Below are positions 46,181 to 55,413 of a stretch of DNA of 64,000 bases, piece by piece. Source of the stretch: Shewanella mesophila (lineage in GTDB: Bacteria; Pseudomonadota; Gammaproteobacteria; Enterobacterales; Shewanellaceae); assembly GCF_019457515.1 (NCBI RefSeq), contig NZ_CP080421.1, positions 1,798,001 through 1,862,000 of the forward strand, given 5' to 3'. Both the position numbers and the translations under genes were made by a program. Below the pieces are notes generated by a model. That model had not been told where the DNA came from. It saw only the letters and a list, made by a program, of their open reading frames with translations, and did not search any database. The first letter of the stretch is position 1. Each line of letters begins with the position of its first letter.

Positions 46181-46293
46181 TGTACTTGGTGTAATGTGCT
46201 ATCGCCAGCTCGATAAGCGCTAGAAACCATCACAATAGACCTTGTCGATAACGGAGTCGTTTGCTCCGTTAAAGCAGCTAACACTGATCTGTA

Positions 46294-47628
46294 TTAACCG
46301 TGGCTGATAAACGGTTTATTTTCGTCAATATCTGTTGGCTCTGTTATTGTGCTTGCTACCGATAACATTGCACTGGTAAGTTGACTGAGTTGCGCGGCGC
46401 TAATGCTGTAGGGCGGCATAATATAGATAAGGTTAGCAAAAGGGCGCACCCACACACCAAGATCGACAAAGGCTTGCTGTAACTGGGCGGTATTCACTGC
46501 TTGGTGCATCTCTATCACCCCCACAGCACCTAATACACGCACGGATTTTACCCCTGTTAAGCTTGTTGCTGGGGCAAGCTCGGTGGCCATTTGCGCTTCT
46601 ATTTGAGCCACTTGTGTCTGCCAATCATTCGTAGCAATAAGATCTAAACTTGCACTAGCAGCTGCACAGGCAAGCGGATTACCCATAAAGGTTGGGCCAT
46701 GCATAAATACACCTGATGGTGAATCGCTAATGCCTTGGGCCACCTCGTCGCTACAAAGCGTCGCCGCCAGTGAGATGTAACCGCCGGTGAGGGCTTTACC
46801 GACGCAGAGAATATCGGCCTCAATATCGGCATGCTCATAGGCAAACAGTTTACCTGTGCGGCCAAATCCTGTGGCAATTTCATCTAAGATCAGCAGCACA
46901 TTGAACTCATTACATAGTGCTCGCAGGGCCTTAAGGTAATCAGCGCTGTAGAAGCGCATCCCCCCAGCACCTTGCATAATAGGTTCTATGATCACGGCGG
47001 CAATGGACTCATGCTGGTTTGTTAACATCTGCCTCATCGCGTTGAGATCATCTGGCTGCAACGGCTCGCCAAAGGGCGTTTTTGGTGCGTCCACAAAAAG
47101 TTGTTTAGTGACGGCATTGCCAAACATGGTGTGCATGCCGCCCTCAGGATCACAAACACTCATGGCGGCAAAAGTGTCGCCATGATAGCCATGTTTAACC
47201 GTTAATATGCGCTGCTTGTTAGGTTGCTGACGGCCTTGCCAATATTGCAGCGCCATTTTCATGGCGACTTCAACTGAGATGGAGCCCGAGTCGGCCAAGA
47301 ATACCTTAGTTAAGTTGGCGCTGGTCATGGCCAGTAATTTTTTGCTGACCTCAATGGCTGGATGATGAGTGATACCGCCAAACATCACATGACTAAGGGT
47401 TTGCAGCTGCGATTGCATTGCATTAACAATATAAGGATGACTATAACCATGGACACACGCCCACCAAGAGCTGGTGCCATCGATAAGGCGTTTGCCATTG
47501 TCGAGAGTGAGTTCACAACCATCAGCGCTCACCACACCAAATGCAGGTAGCGCATGTATCATGGACGTGTATGGATGCCAGATGTGTTGTTTGTCAAATT
47601 CGTAATCGATAGGGGGAATCGCGGTCAT
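46294..47628 (-). CDS. bioA: BioA, adenosylmethionine-8-amino-7-oxononanoate aminotransferase
   Basis: A 444-residue class III PLP aminotransferase. N-terminal HIWHPYTSM and DGTSSWWACVHGYSHP are BioA marks. The PLP lysine lies in CVGKALTGGY, with LDEIATGFGRTG before it. It uses S-adenosylmethionine as amino donor to make 7,8-diaminopelargonate. AGGAGAGG precedes the ATG. Divergent from bioBFCD, as in E. coli, with a candidate BirA operator between. Confidence 0.96.
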   Translation of the reverse strand: MTAIPPIDYEFDKQHIWHPYTSMIHALPAFGVVSADGCELTLDNGKRLIDGTSSWWACVHGYSHPYIVNAMQSQLQTLSHVMFGGITHHPAIEVSKKLLAMTSANLTKVFLADSGSISVEVAMKMALQYWQGRQQPNKQRILTVKHGYHGDTFAAMSVCDPEGGMHTMFGNAVTKQLFVDAPKTPFGEPLQPDDLNAMRQMLTNQHESIAAVIIEPIMQGAGGMRFYSADYLKALRALCNEFNVLLILDEIATGFGRTGKLFAYEHADIEADILCVGKALTGGYISLAATLCSDEVAQGISDSPSGVFMHGPTFMGNPLACAAASASLDLIATNDWQTQVAQIEAQMATELAPATSLTGVKSVRVLGAVGVIEMHQAVNTAQLQQAFVDLGVWVRPFANLIYIMPPYSISAAQLSQLTSAMLSVASTITEPTDIDENKPFISHG

Positions 47629-47656
47629 TGCCTCTCCTCGTCTAATTTGTAACCAT

Positions 47657-47710
47657 TAGTCAACCTGCCTAACTGGTTGGCGTTGACAGGTTAAGACCTA
47701 AAGGTATGCT
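47657..47710 (+). promoter_or_regulatory. Candidate BirA operator and bioB promoter
   Basis: Half-sites TAGTCAACC (47657-47665) and CGTTGACAG (47681-47689) are inverted copies with a 15-base gap. They match the E. coli bio operator halves TTGTAAACC and GGTTTACAA at 7 of 9 and 6 of 9 positions. The right half overlaps a -35 TTGACA (47683-47688), which with TATGCT (47705-47710) forms a promoter (16-base spacer) toward bioB. Confidence 0.6.
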
Positions 47711-47778
47711 AAGCAACATAAATGTCGATGTTTTAAATAAGTTCATCGTAATAATATTAACTGTAAGGGCCGTTATCC

Positions 47779-48831
47779 ATGTCTCAAATACCATTACGTC
47801 ATGATTGGCAACGTGATGAAATCGAATCACTTTTTGCATTACCGATGAATGATTTGTTGTTTAAGGCCCACTCGATTCATCGCCAAGTTTATGATCCTAA
47901 CGAAGTGCAGATCAGCCGTTTGTTGTCGATTAAAACGGGGGCTTGTCCTGAAGATTGCAAATATTGTCCTCAAAGTGCGCGTTATGACACAGGCCTAGAA
48001 AAAGAGCGTTTGATTGAAATAGACAAGGTACTGACTGAAGCTCGCGCAGCAAAAGCCGCTGGCGCATCACGTTTTTGTATGGGCGCTGCGTGGCGTAATC
48101 CCCATGAAAGGGATATGCCCTATCTGAAAGATATGGTGGCAGAAGTCAAAGCCATGGGTATGGAAACCTGTATGACCTTAGGGATGCTGTCGCCATCGCA
48201 AGCGGAAGAACTCGCGGGTGCGGGTCTCGATTATTACAACCATAACTTAGATACGTCGCCCGAATATTATGGTGATATCATCACCACGCGTACCTACCAA
48301 GATAGATTAGATACCTTGTCGAATGTGCGTGCGGCGGGCATGAAAGTTTGTTCTGGTGGTATTGTGGGGATGGGGGAGCAGGCGACCGATCGTGCAGGCT
48401 TGTTGCAGCAATTAGCCAATATGGAAAAGCATCCTGACTCTGTGCCGATCAATATGCTGGTTAAGGTTGCTGGCACACCGTTTGAAAAGCTTGATGATCT
48501 CGATCCACTTGAGTTTGTTCGCACCATAGCCGTTGCTCGTATCATTATGCCGCTTTCGCGAGTGCGCCTGTCCGCTGGACGCGAGAGCATGAGTGATGAG
48601 CTGCAAGCCATGTGCTTCTTTGCCGGGGCTAACTCGATTTTTTATGGCTGTAAGCTATTGACCACCAGTAATCCTGAAGAGAATGATGATATGGCACTCT
48701 TTAAACGCTTAGGGCTGCACCCTGAGCAAGGTAAAGCGGCGACCATTGAAGAGGATAAGGCGGTATTTGCCAAGGCTGAAGCGATTAAAGATAAGCAGAC
48801 GCAGCCTTTTTATGATGCGGCCGCTCTCTAG
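47779..48831 (+). CDS. bioB: BioB, biotin synthase
   Basis: A 350-residue radical-SAM enzyme that inserts sulfur into dethiobiotin. The radical SAM cluster motif is [14 protein letters not shown] (Cys-x3-Cys-x2-Cys). Other family stretches are [27 protein letters not shown] and SAGRESM. The extra [2Fe-2S] ligands expected are present as Cys in METCMTLG and in [11 protein letters not shown] and Arg in VRLSAGRE. First gene of bioBFCD. Confidence 0.97.
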   Translation: MSQIPLRHDWQRDEIESLFALPMNDLLFKAHSIHRQVYDPNEVQISRLLSIKTGACPEDCKYCPQSARYDTGLEKERLIEIDKVLTEARAAKAAGASRFCMGAAWRNPHERDMPYLKDMVAEVKAMGMETCMTLGMLSPSQAEELAGAGLDYYNHNLDTSPEYYGDIITTRTYQDRLDTLSNVRAAGMKVCSGGIVGMGEQATDRAGLLQQLANMEKHPDSVPINMLVKVAGTPFEKLDDLDPLEFVRTIAVARIIMPLSRVRLSAGRESMSDELQAMCFFAGANSIFYGCKLLTTSNPEENDDMALFKRLGLHPEQGKAATIEEDKAVFAKAEAIKDKQTQPFYDAAAL

Positions 48832-48858
48832 CATTATTGCAATTAGATCATAAATAGA

Positions 48859-50025
48859 GTGAACGCCTTAAATCGTAAGATTGAACAAACCATGCAATCG
48901 GCTGCTGACGCGGGTCTTTTGCGTCAGCGCCGAATGATTTCAGCATCAATCGACGTTACTGAGCCTAATCAAATATGGCTTGGTGATAAGCCTTATATCA
49001 ATTTCAGCAGCAATGATTATTTGGGCTTGAGTCAGTCGAGTCAATTGATAGCGGCGATGGCTGAAGGAGCTAAACGCTTTGGTGTCGGCAGCGGCGCATC
49101 ACCATTGGTGACTGGCTATAGCGATGCCCATCGGCAGTTAGAGCAAGCATTATGCGAAGCGACAGGACATGAGGCGGCGCTGCTGTTTTGTTCCGGTTTT
49201 AGTGCCAATAGTGCCTTGATGAAAACCCTTTTTGGTAAGGCAGAACGTGTGGTTGCCGACAAGTTGGTTCATGCCTCCCTTATCGATGGCTTGCGTGAAA
49301 GTGGTGCCAGCTTAAAACGGTTTGCGCACAACGATATTGATGCCGCCACTGCAATGATAGCTCAATATCAGCCACAAGCGGTCGTCACCGAAAGTGTATT
49401 TAGCATGGATGGCGATTGTGCGCCGTTAACCGAACTTTATCGAGCGTGCCAATCATCTAAAGCTTGGTTAATCGTCGATGATGCCCACGGGTTTGGTATT
49501 TTACCCAATCAAGAAACATGTCGTGCCGATGCCAGCAATTGTGACGTTCAAATTGTGACGTTTGGTAAAGCGCTCGGTTGCCAAGGGGCTGCGGTGCTAG
49601 CTTCACGTACATGTATTGATTTTCTGGTCGCCAATGCGCGCCATTACATCTATTCTACCGCGTTGTCGCCAGCAAACGCCTATGTAGCATTTAAAGCAAC
49701 TCAGATGGTGATGCAAGCTCCTAAACTTTCCAGATCCTTGGCTGATGTCATCCATTACTTCAAGCGGGCTTGTCAGGAGGCGGGCGTGCCATTAACGCCA
49801 TCGGTTACCCCGATTCAGCCGATTGTAGTCGGCGAACTCGATAGGCTAGATCGAGTCGCATCTCAATTAAAAGAGCAGGGGTTGTGGATTGGTGCCATTA
49901 GGCCGCCGACTGTGCCCAAGGGCAGTGCACGGTTGAGGATCACCTTGAATATAAATCACAGCCAGTCACAGATTGATCATTTAGTTGCAACCTTAAGCCG
50001 GGTGTTCACACCTAACTTGCCGTAA
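48859..50025 (+). CDS. bioF: BioF, 8-amino-7-oxononanoate synthase
   Basis: A 388-residue PLP enzyme that joins pimeloyl-thioester and alanine. Family motifs: NFSSNDYLGLS, GSGASPLVTGYSDAHRQLE, ESVFSMDGDCAPL, VDDAHGFG, and the PLP lysine in TFGKALGCQGAAV. GTG start 27 bases after bioB, without a clear ribosome binding site; translation may be coupled. The start fits the length of E. coli BioF (384). Confidence 0.94.
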   Translation: MNALNRKIEQTMQSAADAGLLRQRRMISASIDVTEPNQIWLGDKPYINFSSNDYLGLSQSSQLIAAMAEGAKRFGVGSGASPLVTGYSDAHRQLEQALCEATGHEAALLFCSGFSANSALMKTLFGKAERVVADKLVHASLIDGLRESGASLKRFAHNDIDAATAMIAQYQPQAVVTESVFSMDGDCAPLTELYRACQSSKAWLIVDDAHGFGILPNQETCRADASNCDVQIVTFGKALGCQGAAVLASRTCIDFLVANARHYIYSTALSPANAYVAFKATQMVMQAPKLSRSLADVIHYFKRACQEAGVPLTPSVTPIQPIVVGELDRLDRVASQLKEQGLWIGAIRPPTVPKGSARLRITLNINHSQSQIDHLVATLSRVFTPNLP

Positions 50026-50042
50026 ATAGGAAATATTGCTTC

Positions 50043-50891
50043 GTGAAAAGTGGTTCGATACATCCGATGATAGACATCGAGGACAGGTGCATACCGCTTC
50101 AGAATACTGCCGATAATAAGCGTGCCAGCCACAATACGGCGCAAATCGCGCAGCAGTTTTCTCAAGCGGCTAACAAGTATCAATGTCACGATGTGTTGCA
50201 GCGTTTAACGGCGCAAACGTTACTCGATGATATGACGCCATTGGGGCGATTATTAGATATTGGCTGTGGACCTGGAACCGATTTTAATCGCGCCAATATT
50301 GAAAGCGTTATCGGGCTCGATATTGCTCAGGGGATGTTAACGCGCATGCGGCAAACATTTGCTGATTATACCCCTTTATGTGCCGATGCCAGCGCTCTGC
50401 CGTTAGTTGATGGCAGTATTAATACTATCTATTCCAATTTAGCCTTGCAGTGGTGCGCCGATCTGGTGGCTGTGACCGACGAAATGGCGCGTGTGCTGAG
50501 TGTTGACGGCGAATGTCATTTAGCCATTGTAACCGACGGCAGCCTTAGTCAATTACAGCATTTAGGCTTTACAGTGAATGAGTTTAAGCAAGCCGAGGAG
50601 ATCATTAGCTGTTTTTCTGCTGCGGCGTGGCAGATCGAATGTCAGCAGCTCAAATCGATGACGGTTCATTTTGAGCAGTTGAAAGACTTACTTTATTCCA
50701 TCAAAGGTGTGGGCGCGTCGGTTAAGAGCTTAAGCGATAGTGATGATAGTGGTATCGAACAAAGTCCAGCAAAGCTTCGTGGGCGCCAAGACTGGTTAGC
50801 TATGCAGCAAAAAGCTGAGTTGATGCGAGAGCCAGCAGGTCTTCCGCTGACCTACGAGATCCTGTTTATTCGCGCAAAATTAAAAGGGTAG
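50043..50891 (+). CDS. bioC: BioC, malonyl-ACP O-methyltransferase
   Basis: A 282-residue SAM-dependent methyltransferase that caps malonyl-ACP so fatty acid synthesis can build pimeloyl-ACP. N-terminal AQIAQQFSQAANKYQCHDVLQ is the BioC mark, SAM motif LLDIGCGPGTDF near residue 75, then YSNLALQWC. GTG at 50043; an ATG at 50067 is possible, and the first 30 residues are poorly conserved, so the start is uncertain. Between bioF and bioD. Confidence 0.93.
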   Translation: MKSGSIHPMIDIEDRCIPLQNTADNKRASHNTAQIAQQFSQAANKYQCHDVLQRLTAQTLLDDMTPLGRLLDIGCGPGTDFNRANIESVIGLDIAQGMLTRMRQTFADYTPLCADASALPLVDGSINTIYSNLALQWCADLVAVTDEMARVLSVDGECHLAIVTDGSLSQLQHLGFTVNEFKQAEEIISCFSAAAWQIECQQLKSMTVHFEQLKDLLYSIKGVGASVKSLSDSDDSGIEQSPAKLRGRQDWLAMQQKAELMREPAGLPLTYEILFIRAKLKG

Positions 50892-50898
50892 AACAGAG

Positions 50899-51570
50899 AT
50901 GCTGTATTTTGTTGCAGGAACCGATACCGATTGTGGTAAGACATTTATCGCCTCGGCGCTGCTGCACCGGGCTAAGCAAACGGGCAGCACATTGGGGATT
51001 AAACCTATCGCATCAGGTTGTGAATTAACCGAGCAAGGCCTGAGAAATTGCGATGCGCTGTGCTTAATCACAGAGTCAACTTATGAGCTTGACTATCAAC
51101 AGGTTAATCCATTTGCTTTTGCTCCTGCTATCGCTCCCCATATTGCCGCTGAGCAGATGGGGATGGTATTAACGCCGAGTGCCATTGCCGAGCATATTAA
51201 TCAATTACCCTTTGGCGAGGTTGATTTTGCCCTAGTCGAGGGTGCTGGAGGCTGGCGTTTACCATTAGGCGAGGGTAAGTTCCTCTCTGATGTGGTTAAA
51301 CAGTTATCGCTCCCAGTTATTTTAGTTGTCGGTGTAAAGCTAGGTAGTCTCAATCATGCCTTGCTGACCCAAGAAGCGATGTTAGCCGATGGGATCCATA
51401 TTGTGGGCTGGGTGGCAAATATGGTCGATCCGAATATGAGTTGTCCTCAAGAGAATCTAAACAGTCTTAAAACCATGATGGCGAGTCCATGTTTAGGTGT
51501 GGTTCCGCATCTATCTTCGATGGATATCGCAAAGGCGGCAAGCTATTTGGACTTGAATGCGTTGGCTTAA
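50899..51570 (+). CDS. bioD: BioD, dethiobiotin synthetase
   Basis: A 223-residue P-loop enzyme closing the ureido ring. Walker A variant AGTDTDCGKTFIASAL at the N terminus, KPIASGC, then the VEGAGGWRLPLGE loop. Length matches E. coli BioD. The ATG is 7 bases after the bioC stop. Last gene of the operon; only a weak hairpin follows. BioH is not in the window. Confidence 0.95.
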   Translation: MLYFVAGTDTDCGKTFIASALLHRAKQTGSTLGIKPIASGCELTEQGLRNCDALCLITESTYELDYQQVNPFAFAPAIAPHIAAEQMGMVLTPSAIAEHINQLPFGEVDFALVEGAGGWRLPLGEGKFLSDVVKQLSLPVILVVGVKLGSLNHALLTQEAMLADGIHIVGWVANMVDPNMSCPQENLNSLKTMMASPCLGVVPHLSSMDIAKAASYLDLNALA

Positions 51571-51830
51571 TCTCCCTTAAGCTGTTCTTTTAAGGCTATT
51601 TCAACGTTATTAATTAAGATTCATCAACTATCTTTTCAAGCTTAGCGAAAATTAATATTGGCTTAATACTTGGTTCCTAGACTGCGTACCTATAATTAAC
51701 GAGATCTGTTTAATGCTGAATTGGATCAGCGATAGATTTTTTTACGTTTACCCTTGATATCTACTTTTTTGGACATATTATGTCATTAAGAGAGTGGCAA
51801 TGACACAAAGGGTGTCTAACAGGAGCTTAA

Positions 51831-52694
51831 ATGAAGCGTATTTTTTTATTGATTGCGACAAACATGGCAATTTTGCTAGTTGCTTCAATTGTTATGTCAA
51901 TTCTAGGTGTGAACACCTCAACCATGGGCGGCTTATTAGTATTTGCGGCTATCTTTGGTTTTGGCGGCGCATTTATTAGTTTGGCTATCTCAAAGTGGAT
52001 GGCGAAAAAGACCATGGGCTGTGAAGTGATCACTACACCTCGTGATAACACTGAACGTTGGTTAGTTGAGACCGTTGCTCGTCAAGCGCAGCAAGCGGGT
52101 ATCAAGATGCCTGAGGTTGCAATTTATCAATCTCCTGAGCTGAACGCATTTGCGACGGGTCCGAGTAAAGATAACGCTTTGGTCGCAGTGAGCAGTGGCT
52201 TGTTATATGGTATGACGCAAGATGAGATTGAAGGCGTATTGGCTCACGAGGTTAGCCATGTGGCTAACGGCGACATGGTCACTCTGACTTTGATCCAAGG
52301 TGTGGTTAATACCTTCGTTATCTTTGCGGCGCGAGTCGTCGCTGGGATCATCAACAATTTCGTTGCCAGTAATGATGAAGAGGGTGAAGGCTTAGGCATG
52401 TTTGCCTATATGGCTGTGGTATTTGTACTCGATATGTTGTTCGGTATTTTGGCATCCATGATTGTGGCTTACTTCTCTCGCGTTCGAGAGTTTAAAGCCG
52501 ATGAAGGTGGCGCTAAACTCGCAGGTAAGCATAAGATGATTGCGGCGTTAGATCGTCTTCGTCAGGGACCAGAAACTGGTGCAATGCCGGCTCAAATGGC
52601 GGCATTTGGTATTAATGGTAAAAAGTCGATGGCTGAATTAATGATGAGCCATCCACCACTTGAAAAACGCATCGCAGCGCTAAAAGCACAATAA
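51831..52694 (+). CDS. htpX: HtpX, membrane zinc metalloprotease
   Basis: A 287-residue M48 protease of the inner membrane. Two N-terminal membrane helices (residues ~4-24 and 30-55), the zinc motif HEVSH at 139-143 (same numbers as E. coli HtpX), two more hydrophobic helices near 160-215, and the third ligand Glu in [11 protein letters not shown]. It degrades misfolded membrane proteins with FtsH. ATG with GGAG upstream. Ended by a strong terminator. Confidence 0.96.
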   Translation: MKRIFLLIATNMAILLVASIVMSILGVNTSTMGGLLVFAAIFGFGGAFISLAISKWMAKKTMGCEVITTPRDNTERWLVETVARQAQQAGIKMPEVAIYQSPELNAFATGPSKDNALVAVSSGLLYGMTQDEIEGVLAHEVSHVANGDMVTLTLIQGVVNTFVIFAARVVAGIINNFVASNDEEGEGLGMFAYMAVVFVLDMLFGILASMIVAYFSRVREFKADEGGAKLAGKHKMIAALDRLRQGPETGAMPAQMAAFGINGKKSMAELMMSHPPLEKRIAALKAQ

Positions 52695-52712
52695 TTAATT
52701 GTCTATATCAAT

Positions 52713-52739
52713 AAAAGGGAGCATTAGCTCCCTTTTTTG
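52713..52739 (+). terminator. Terminator of htpX
   Basis: Perfect 10-bp stem (52713-52722 with 52727-52736), ATTA loop, T run. Confidence 0.9.
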
Positions 52740-53238
52740 TGGCTATTAATCAGTAGATAGCCCTGTAACAGCTATACTCATTAACTCTAATTCGGGTTAA
52801 CAGACAAGACAATCCTACCTGTATCAATCGCTTTGTTATGATTTAAGTTTGACACTTGGCATCTACTTTGTTCACTCATTAAGGGTGAGTCTATTGCTAT
52901 AGGAGACAATATGGTTGAAAGAGGAAAGGCCTGTTTGAGATGAATCTAGGATACCTAATAAGGTTTACTGGCTGAGGCGTTAAAGATAGCACAATGCTAA
53001 TTTGCATCATTAGGGTGTGATGTAAGTCAATGTTGTGGGGTTTTTGGGTGGTTGAACGGTAGATATTTGATTAAGTGCACATTTTTACGGTAAATCAAAT
53101 GTTAACCTCCCGCCAATTAGAAAAGTTGCTAATTTGTGTTTCCTTCGCTATTTTAAGCTTAGTTGTGCAATTTAGACACTGGCGAGATGAGCGGTAAGAA
53201 TAAACCTTCACTGTGCCAAACATAAAGAGGATATCATT
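52740..53238. other. Intergenic region upstream of cctA
   Basis: About 500 bases that carry no convincing gene. Two tiny open frames (52912-52944 and 52940-52975) with a GGAG site exist but are 10-11 codons. The region holds the candidate CRP site and must contain the cctA promoter. Confidence 0.5.
53017..53032 (+). promoter_or_regulatory. Candidate CRP site upstream of cctA
   Basis: TGTGA-N6-TCAAT at 53017-53032 matches the CRP consensus TGTGA-N6-TCACA perfectly in the left half and at 3 of 5 in the right. It is about 205 bases before the cctA start. CRP controls anaerobic respiration in Shewanella, which makes the site plausible but not proven. Confidence 0.35.
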
Positions 53239-53586
53239 GTGAGCAAGAAAATTTTAAGTGCATTATTTGGTGCAGGTCTAGCAGCACTAGCCCTATCTCC
53301 AGTCGCTATGGCTGAGCCACAAGAGCTTGCAGAAATGCATGCTGAGATGGAAGGTTGTGAAGCTTGTCATGCTAATGGTGAACCCTCAGCAGATGGCGCT
53401 CATGAGTTTGAGCAGTGTCAAAGCTGTCACGGCACATTGGCTGAAATGGATGCTGTGCATAAGCCACATGACGGTAATCTAATGTGTGCAGATTGCCATG
53501 CGCCTCATGATTCAAATGTTGGTGATAAGCCAACTTGTGATAGTTGTCATGACGATGGTCGTACTGCAGAGTCAACACTGAAGTAA
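53239..53586 (+). CDS. cctA: CctA, small tetraheme cytochrome c
   Basis: A 115-residue exported cytochrome. Signal peptide to about residue 25 (LSPVAMA), leaving a mature protein of ~90 residues. Four CXXCH heme sites are at 40-44, 60-64, 83-87 and 100-104, with additional His residues for the sixth ligands. It shuttles electrons in the periplasm from CymA-type donors to terminal reductases and outer-membrane conduits in metal respiration. The start is GTG at 53239 with AAAGAGG upstream. Monocistronic. Confidence 0.94.
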   Translation: MSKKILSALFGAGLAALALSPVAMAEPQELAEMHAEMEGCEACHANGEPSADGAHEFEQCQSCHGTLAEMDAVHKPHDGNLMCADCHAPHDSNVGDKPTCDSCHDDGRTAESTLK

Positions 53587-53622
53587 TCGGTATTGGCGGT
53601 TAAGTCAATTTGCTGTAAGTAC

Positions 53623-53651
53623 AAAACACCAGCTAAACGCTGGTGTTTTTT
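53623..53651 (+). terminator. Terminator of cctA
   Basis: Perfect 11-bp stem (53623-53633 with 53639-53649), 5-base loop, T run after the stem. Confidence 0.88.
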
Positions 53652-53685
53652 ATGATTAAAAATTGATATCTCTAATTATTATATT

Positions 53686-54156
53686 TGTAATACCAAATCA
53701 GTATATAGATGTGATCGCTCAACGAGAATTTAACGCTGATGAGGCGAGGCCCTTAATTGCTCCTCGGCTCTAACATCCTCGGTAACTGCTCCATGCATTA
53801 CCCTACCTCTTAAATCTCTTTAGTCGTGCTTCGCCTTATTTCCTATATTCATATAGTTGTGCATTAAGGGCATTCACAAGATCTGACCTCCAGAGATGGA
53901 GGAAATGTCTTAAGTATGTCGGGAACATGCAAGCCCCTGTTGATTGCAACGAGTGAGGAACATAGTCGAACTAGGTTTAAGCTCGTTAACATTGCATCAG
54001 ATGTGCTAAAACTTGCCTTTCAGGCGTGTTTTTGACTGCCTACTCCTGCGTTGAATAGACTCACAAGCGAACAAGCATTCTATCATCTATTCGCCTTGAA
54101 TTAGTTGCCCAAAAACACGCTGAGTAGATCACATTCTTATACTAATTGGTATTACA
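53686..54156. mobile_element. MITE-like element with ~30-bp terminal inverted repeats
   Basis: The left end (53686-53716) starts TGTAATACCAA and the right end (54127-54156) finishes TTGGTATTACA. Aligned as inverted repeats over ~30 bases they share about 25 positions with one gap. An internal 11-bp perfect inverted repeat (54024-54034 with 54110-54120) gives a further stem. No open reading frame for a transposase is inside. Small size and no gene mark it as a non-autonomous element. No clear target-site duplication seen. Confidence 0.75.
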
Positions 54157-54502
54157 GCTGGCCGTCGACTGGCGCTGTTTCTCGCAATGTTCTCATGGTT
54201 TACGGTTCAGCCGAGTGCCTACGTGATTGCTGAACTTCGTAGCCATTTATTAAAATGGTTCTGGACATGGTGTAATTGTCACTCAGTGGGAAGTAATTGG
54301 AATAGCACCGTTACAGGATACGTTGGTCAATAGATAATGCTATAGACGTTTGTCTGTATGTTAGGTCATGTTTTGATAAATAATACTGTTAAAAATGGTC
54401 ATTTTAGCGCTATTGGGTAGTTATTATTTATTTCTATAGTTGTTATGATAAGCACTAATTAGATGGATATAAGCTAATTGGTAGCAACATGGAGTGAGCA
54501 GG
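54157..54502. other. Region between MITE-like element and LuxR-type gene
   Basis: About 345 bases. One frame is open across 54127-54333 with no plausible start, reading through the element's right end into hydrophobic sequence (ALFLAMFSWFTVQ), possibly a remnant or chance. The promoter of the LuxR-type gene must be here; no strong motif recognised. Confidence 0.4.
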
Positions 54503-55126
54503 ATGTTCAAAGTTATAAATTGGGTAGTGGTTTCTCGTTCGCAGTTATTAACTGATTTATTGGAGACCCGTTGGCCTCAGGAGTTTTTGGTTAAATTAGC
54601 CAAAGTGGCTCCTGAAAGTGTAGAAGCAACGATGAATGAAGGAAGCTACTCATTGGTCGTCATCGACCTCTCCACAGTCGATGTTCAGCGTGCTTATCAG
54701 CTACAAAAACTGATAGAAAAACGGCATTCGGCTCGAGTCGTATTCCTACATTATCCTGAGCAAATTGATGCAAAATTCCTCATTTCCCCGATCACAGCGG
54801 CGGTTTTTTATCGCAATGTCACTCTTGAGCAGATCGGAAAATCATTAATAAATGTCCTTCGCGGTCAAACGGTTATTCCTCAATCGCTATTGTCTGATTC
54901 TGGTCAAGCACTGTTAGATGGAGCCGACAATTTAACCATTCGTGAGCGAGAGGTGCTACAGGCTTTGCTGACTGGATGTACCAATATTGATATCGCTAAT
55001 CAGTTGTTTGTTAGTGAAAGTACCATCAAAACCCATTTATATCGTGTGTTTAGAAAAATTGGGGTATCAAGCAGAGGCCAAGCCATTGCCTGGGCACAAA
55101 CGCACTTACACGAGGTGCAGCAGTGA
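54503..55126 (+). CDS. CsgD/LuxR-type response regulator with degenerate receiver
   Basis: A 207-residue regulator starting at the ATG at 54503 (GGAG 8 bases upstream). The C-terminal LuxR helix-turn-helix is clear: LTIREREVLQALLTGCTNIDIANQLFVSESTIKTHLYRVFRKIGV. The N-terminal half resembles the receiver domain of CsgD and VpsT. It keeps an Asp in VVIDLST but lacks the Asp pair at the start (VVVSRS), so phosphorylation is doubtful. VpsT binds c-di-GMP through W-[FLM]-[TS]-R; the aligned residues here are V-I-P-Q. Likely control of biofilm or surface genes. Confidence 0.82.
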   Translation: MFKVINWVVVSRSQLLTDLLETRWPQEFLVKLAKVAPESVEATMNEGSYSLVVIDLSTVDVQRAYQLQKLIEKRHSARVVFLHYPEQIDAKFLISPITAAVFYRNVTLEQIGKSLINVLRGQTVIPQSLLSDSGQALLDGADNLTIREREVLQALLTGCTNIDIANQLFVSESTIKTHLYRVFRKIGVSSRGQAIAWAQTHLHEVQQ

Positions 55127-55328
55127 ACCCATTTAGCCGATCTATCTTGCGGCTGATATAAGGATGAAAGAGTCTGGTCTAACATTCATCGCTAAATACT
55201 GTTAAAAGGCATTTGGCGGTGGTTTTCTGTCATGCTGTTCACCTTATTGTATTGAATCGTCCTGTTCTCTTAGTGTCTACACATCTTCCCCAATTTTGAG
55301 CCTGCCTATTAATCCTTTAATCCTTTGA

Positions 55329-55360
55329 TTGATCACAAATGATCAATTTGTGAGTATACT
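55329..55360 (+). promoter_or_regulatory. Overlapping operator-like dyads at the hinT promoter
   Basis: TCACAAAT (55333-55340) and ATTTGTGA (55346-55353) form a perfect 8-bp inverted repeat with a 5-base gap. It overlaps TTGATC-N6-GATCAA (55329-55346). A -10-like TATACT follows at 55355-55360. This looks like a repressor site over the promoter of the HIT gene, regulator unknown. Confidence 0.55.
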
Positions 55361-55413
55361 AGCTGCATAAGATATTTCATGAACAGCATAAGTTATTCCG
55401 AGAGGATTCTAAG

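Noticed and set aside
46247..46268. Hairpin AACGGAG/CTCCGTT after the GGDEF gene
   Set aside because: Only 7 bp with no T run; kept out of the terminator list.
51574..51594. CCTTAA/TTAAGG hairpin after bioD
   Set aside because: Weak AT-rich 6-bp stem without a clear T run.
52912..52975. Two tiny open frames (10 and 11 codons) after a GGAG site between htpX and cctA
   Set aside because: Too short, no hydrophobic or attenuation-like composition, and no link to either neighbour.
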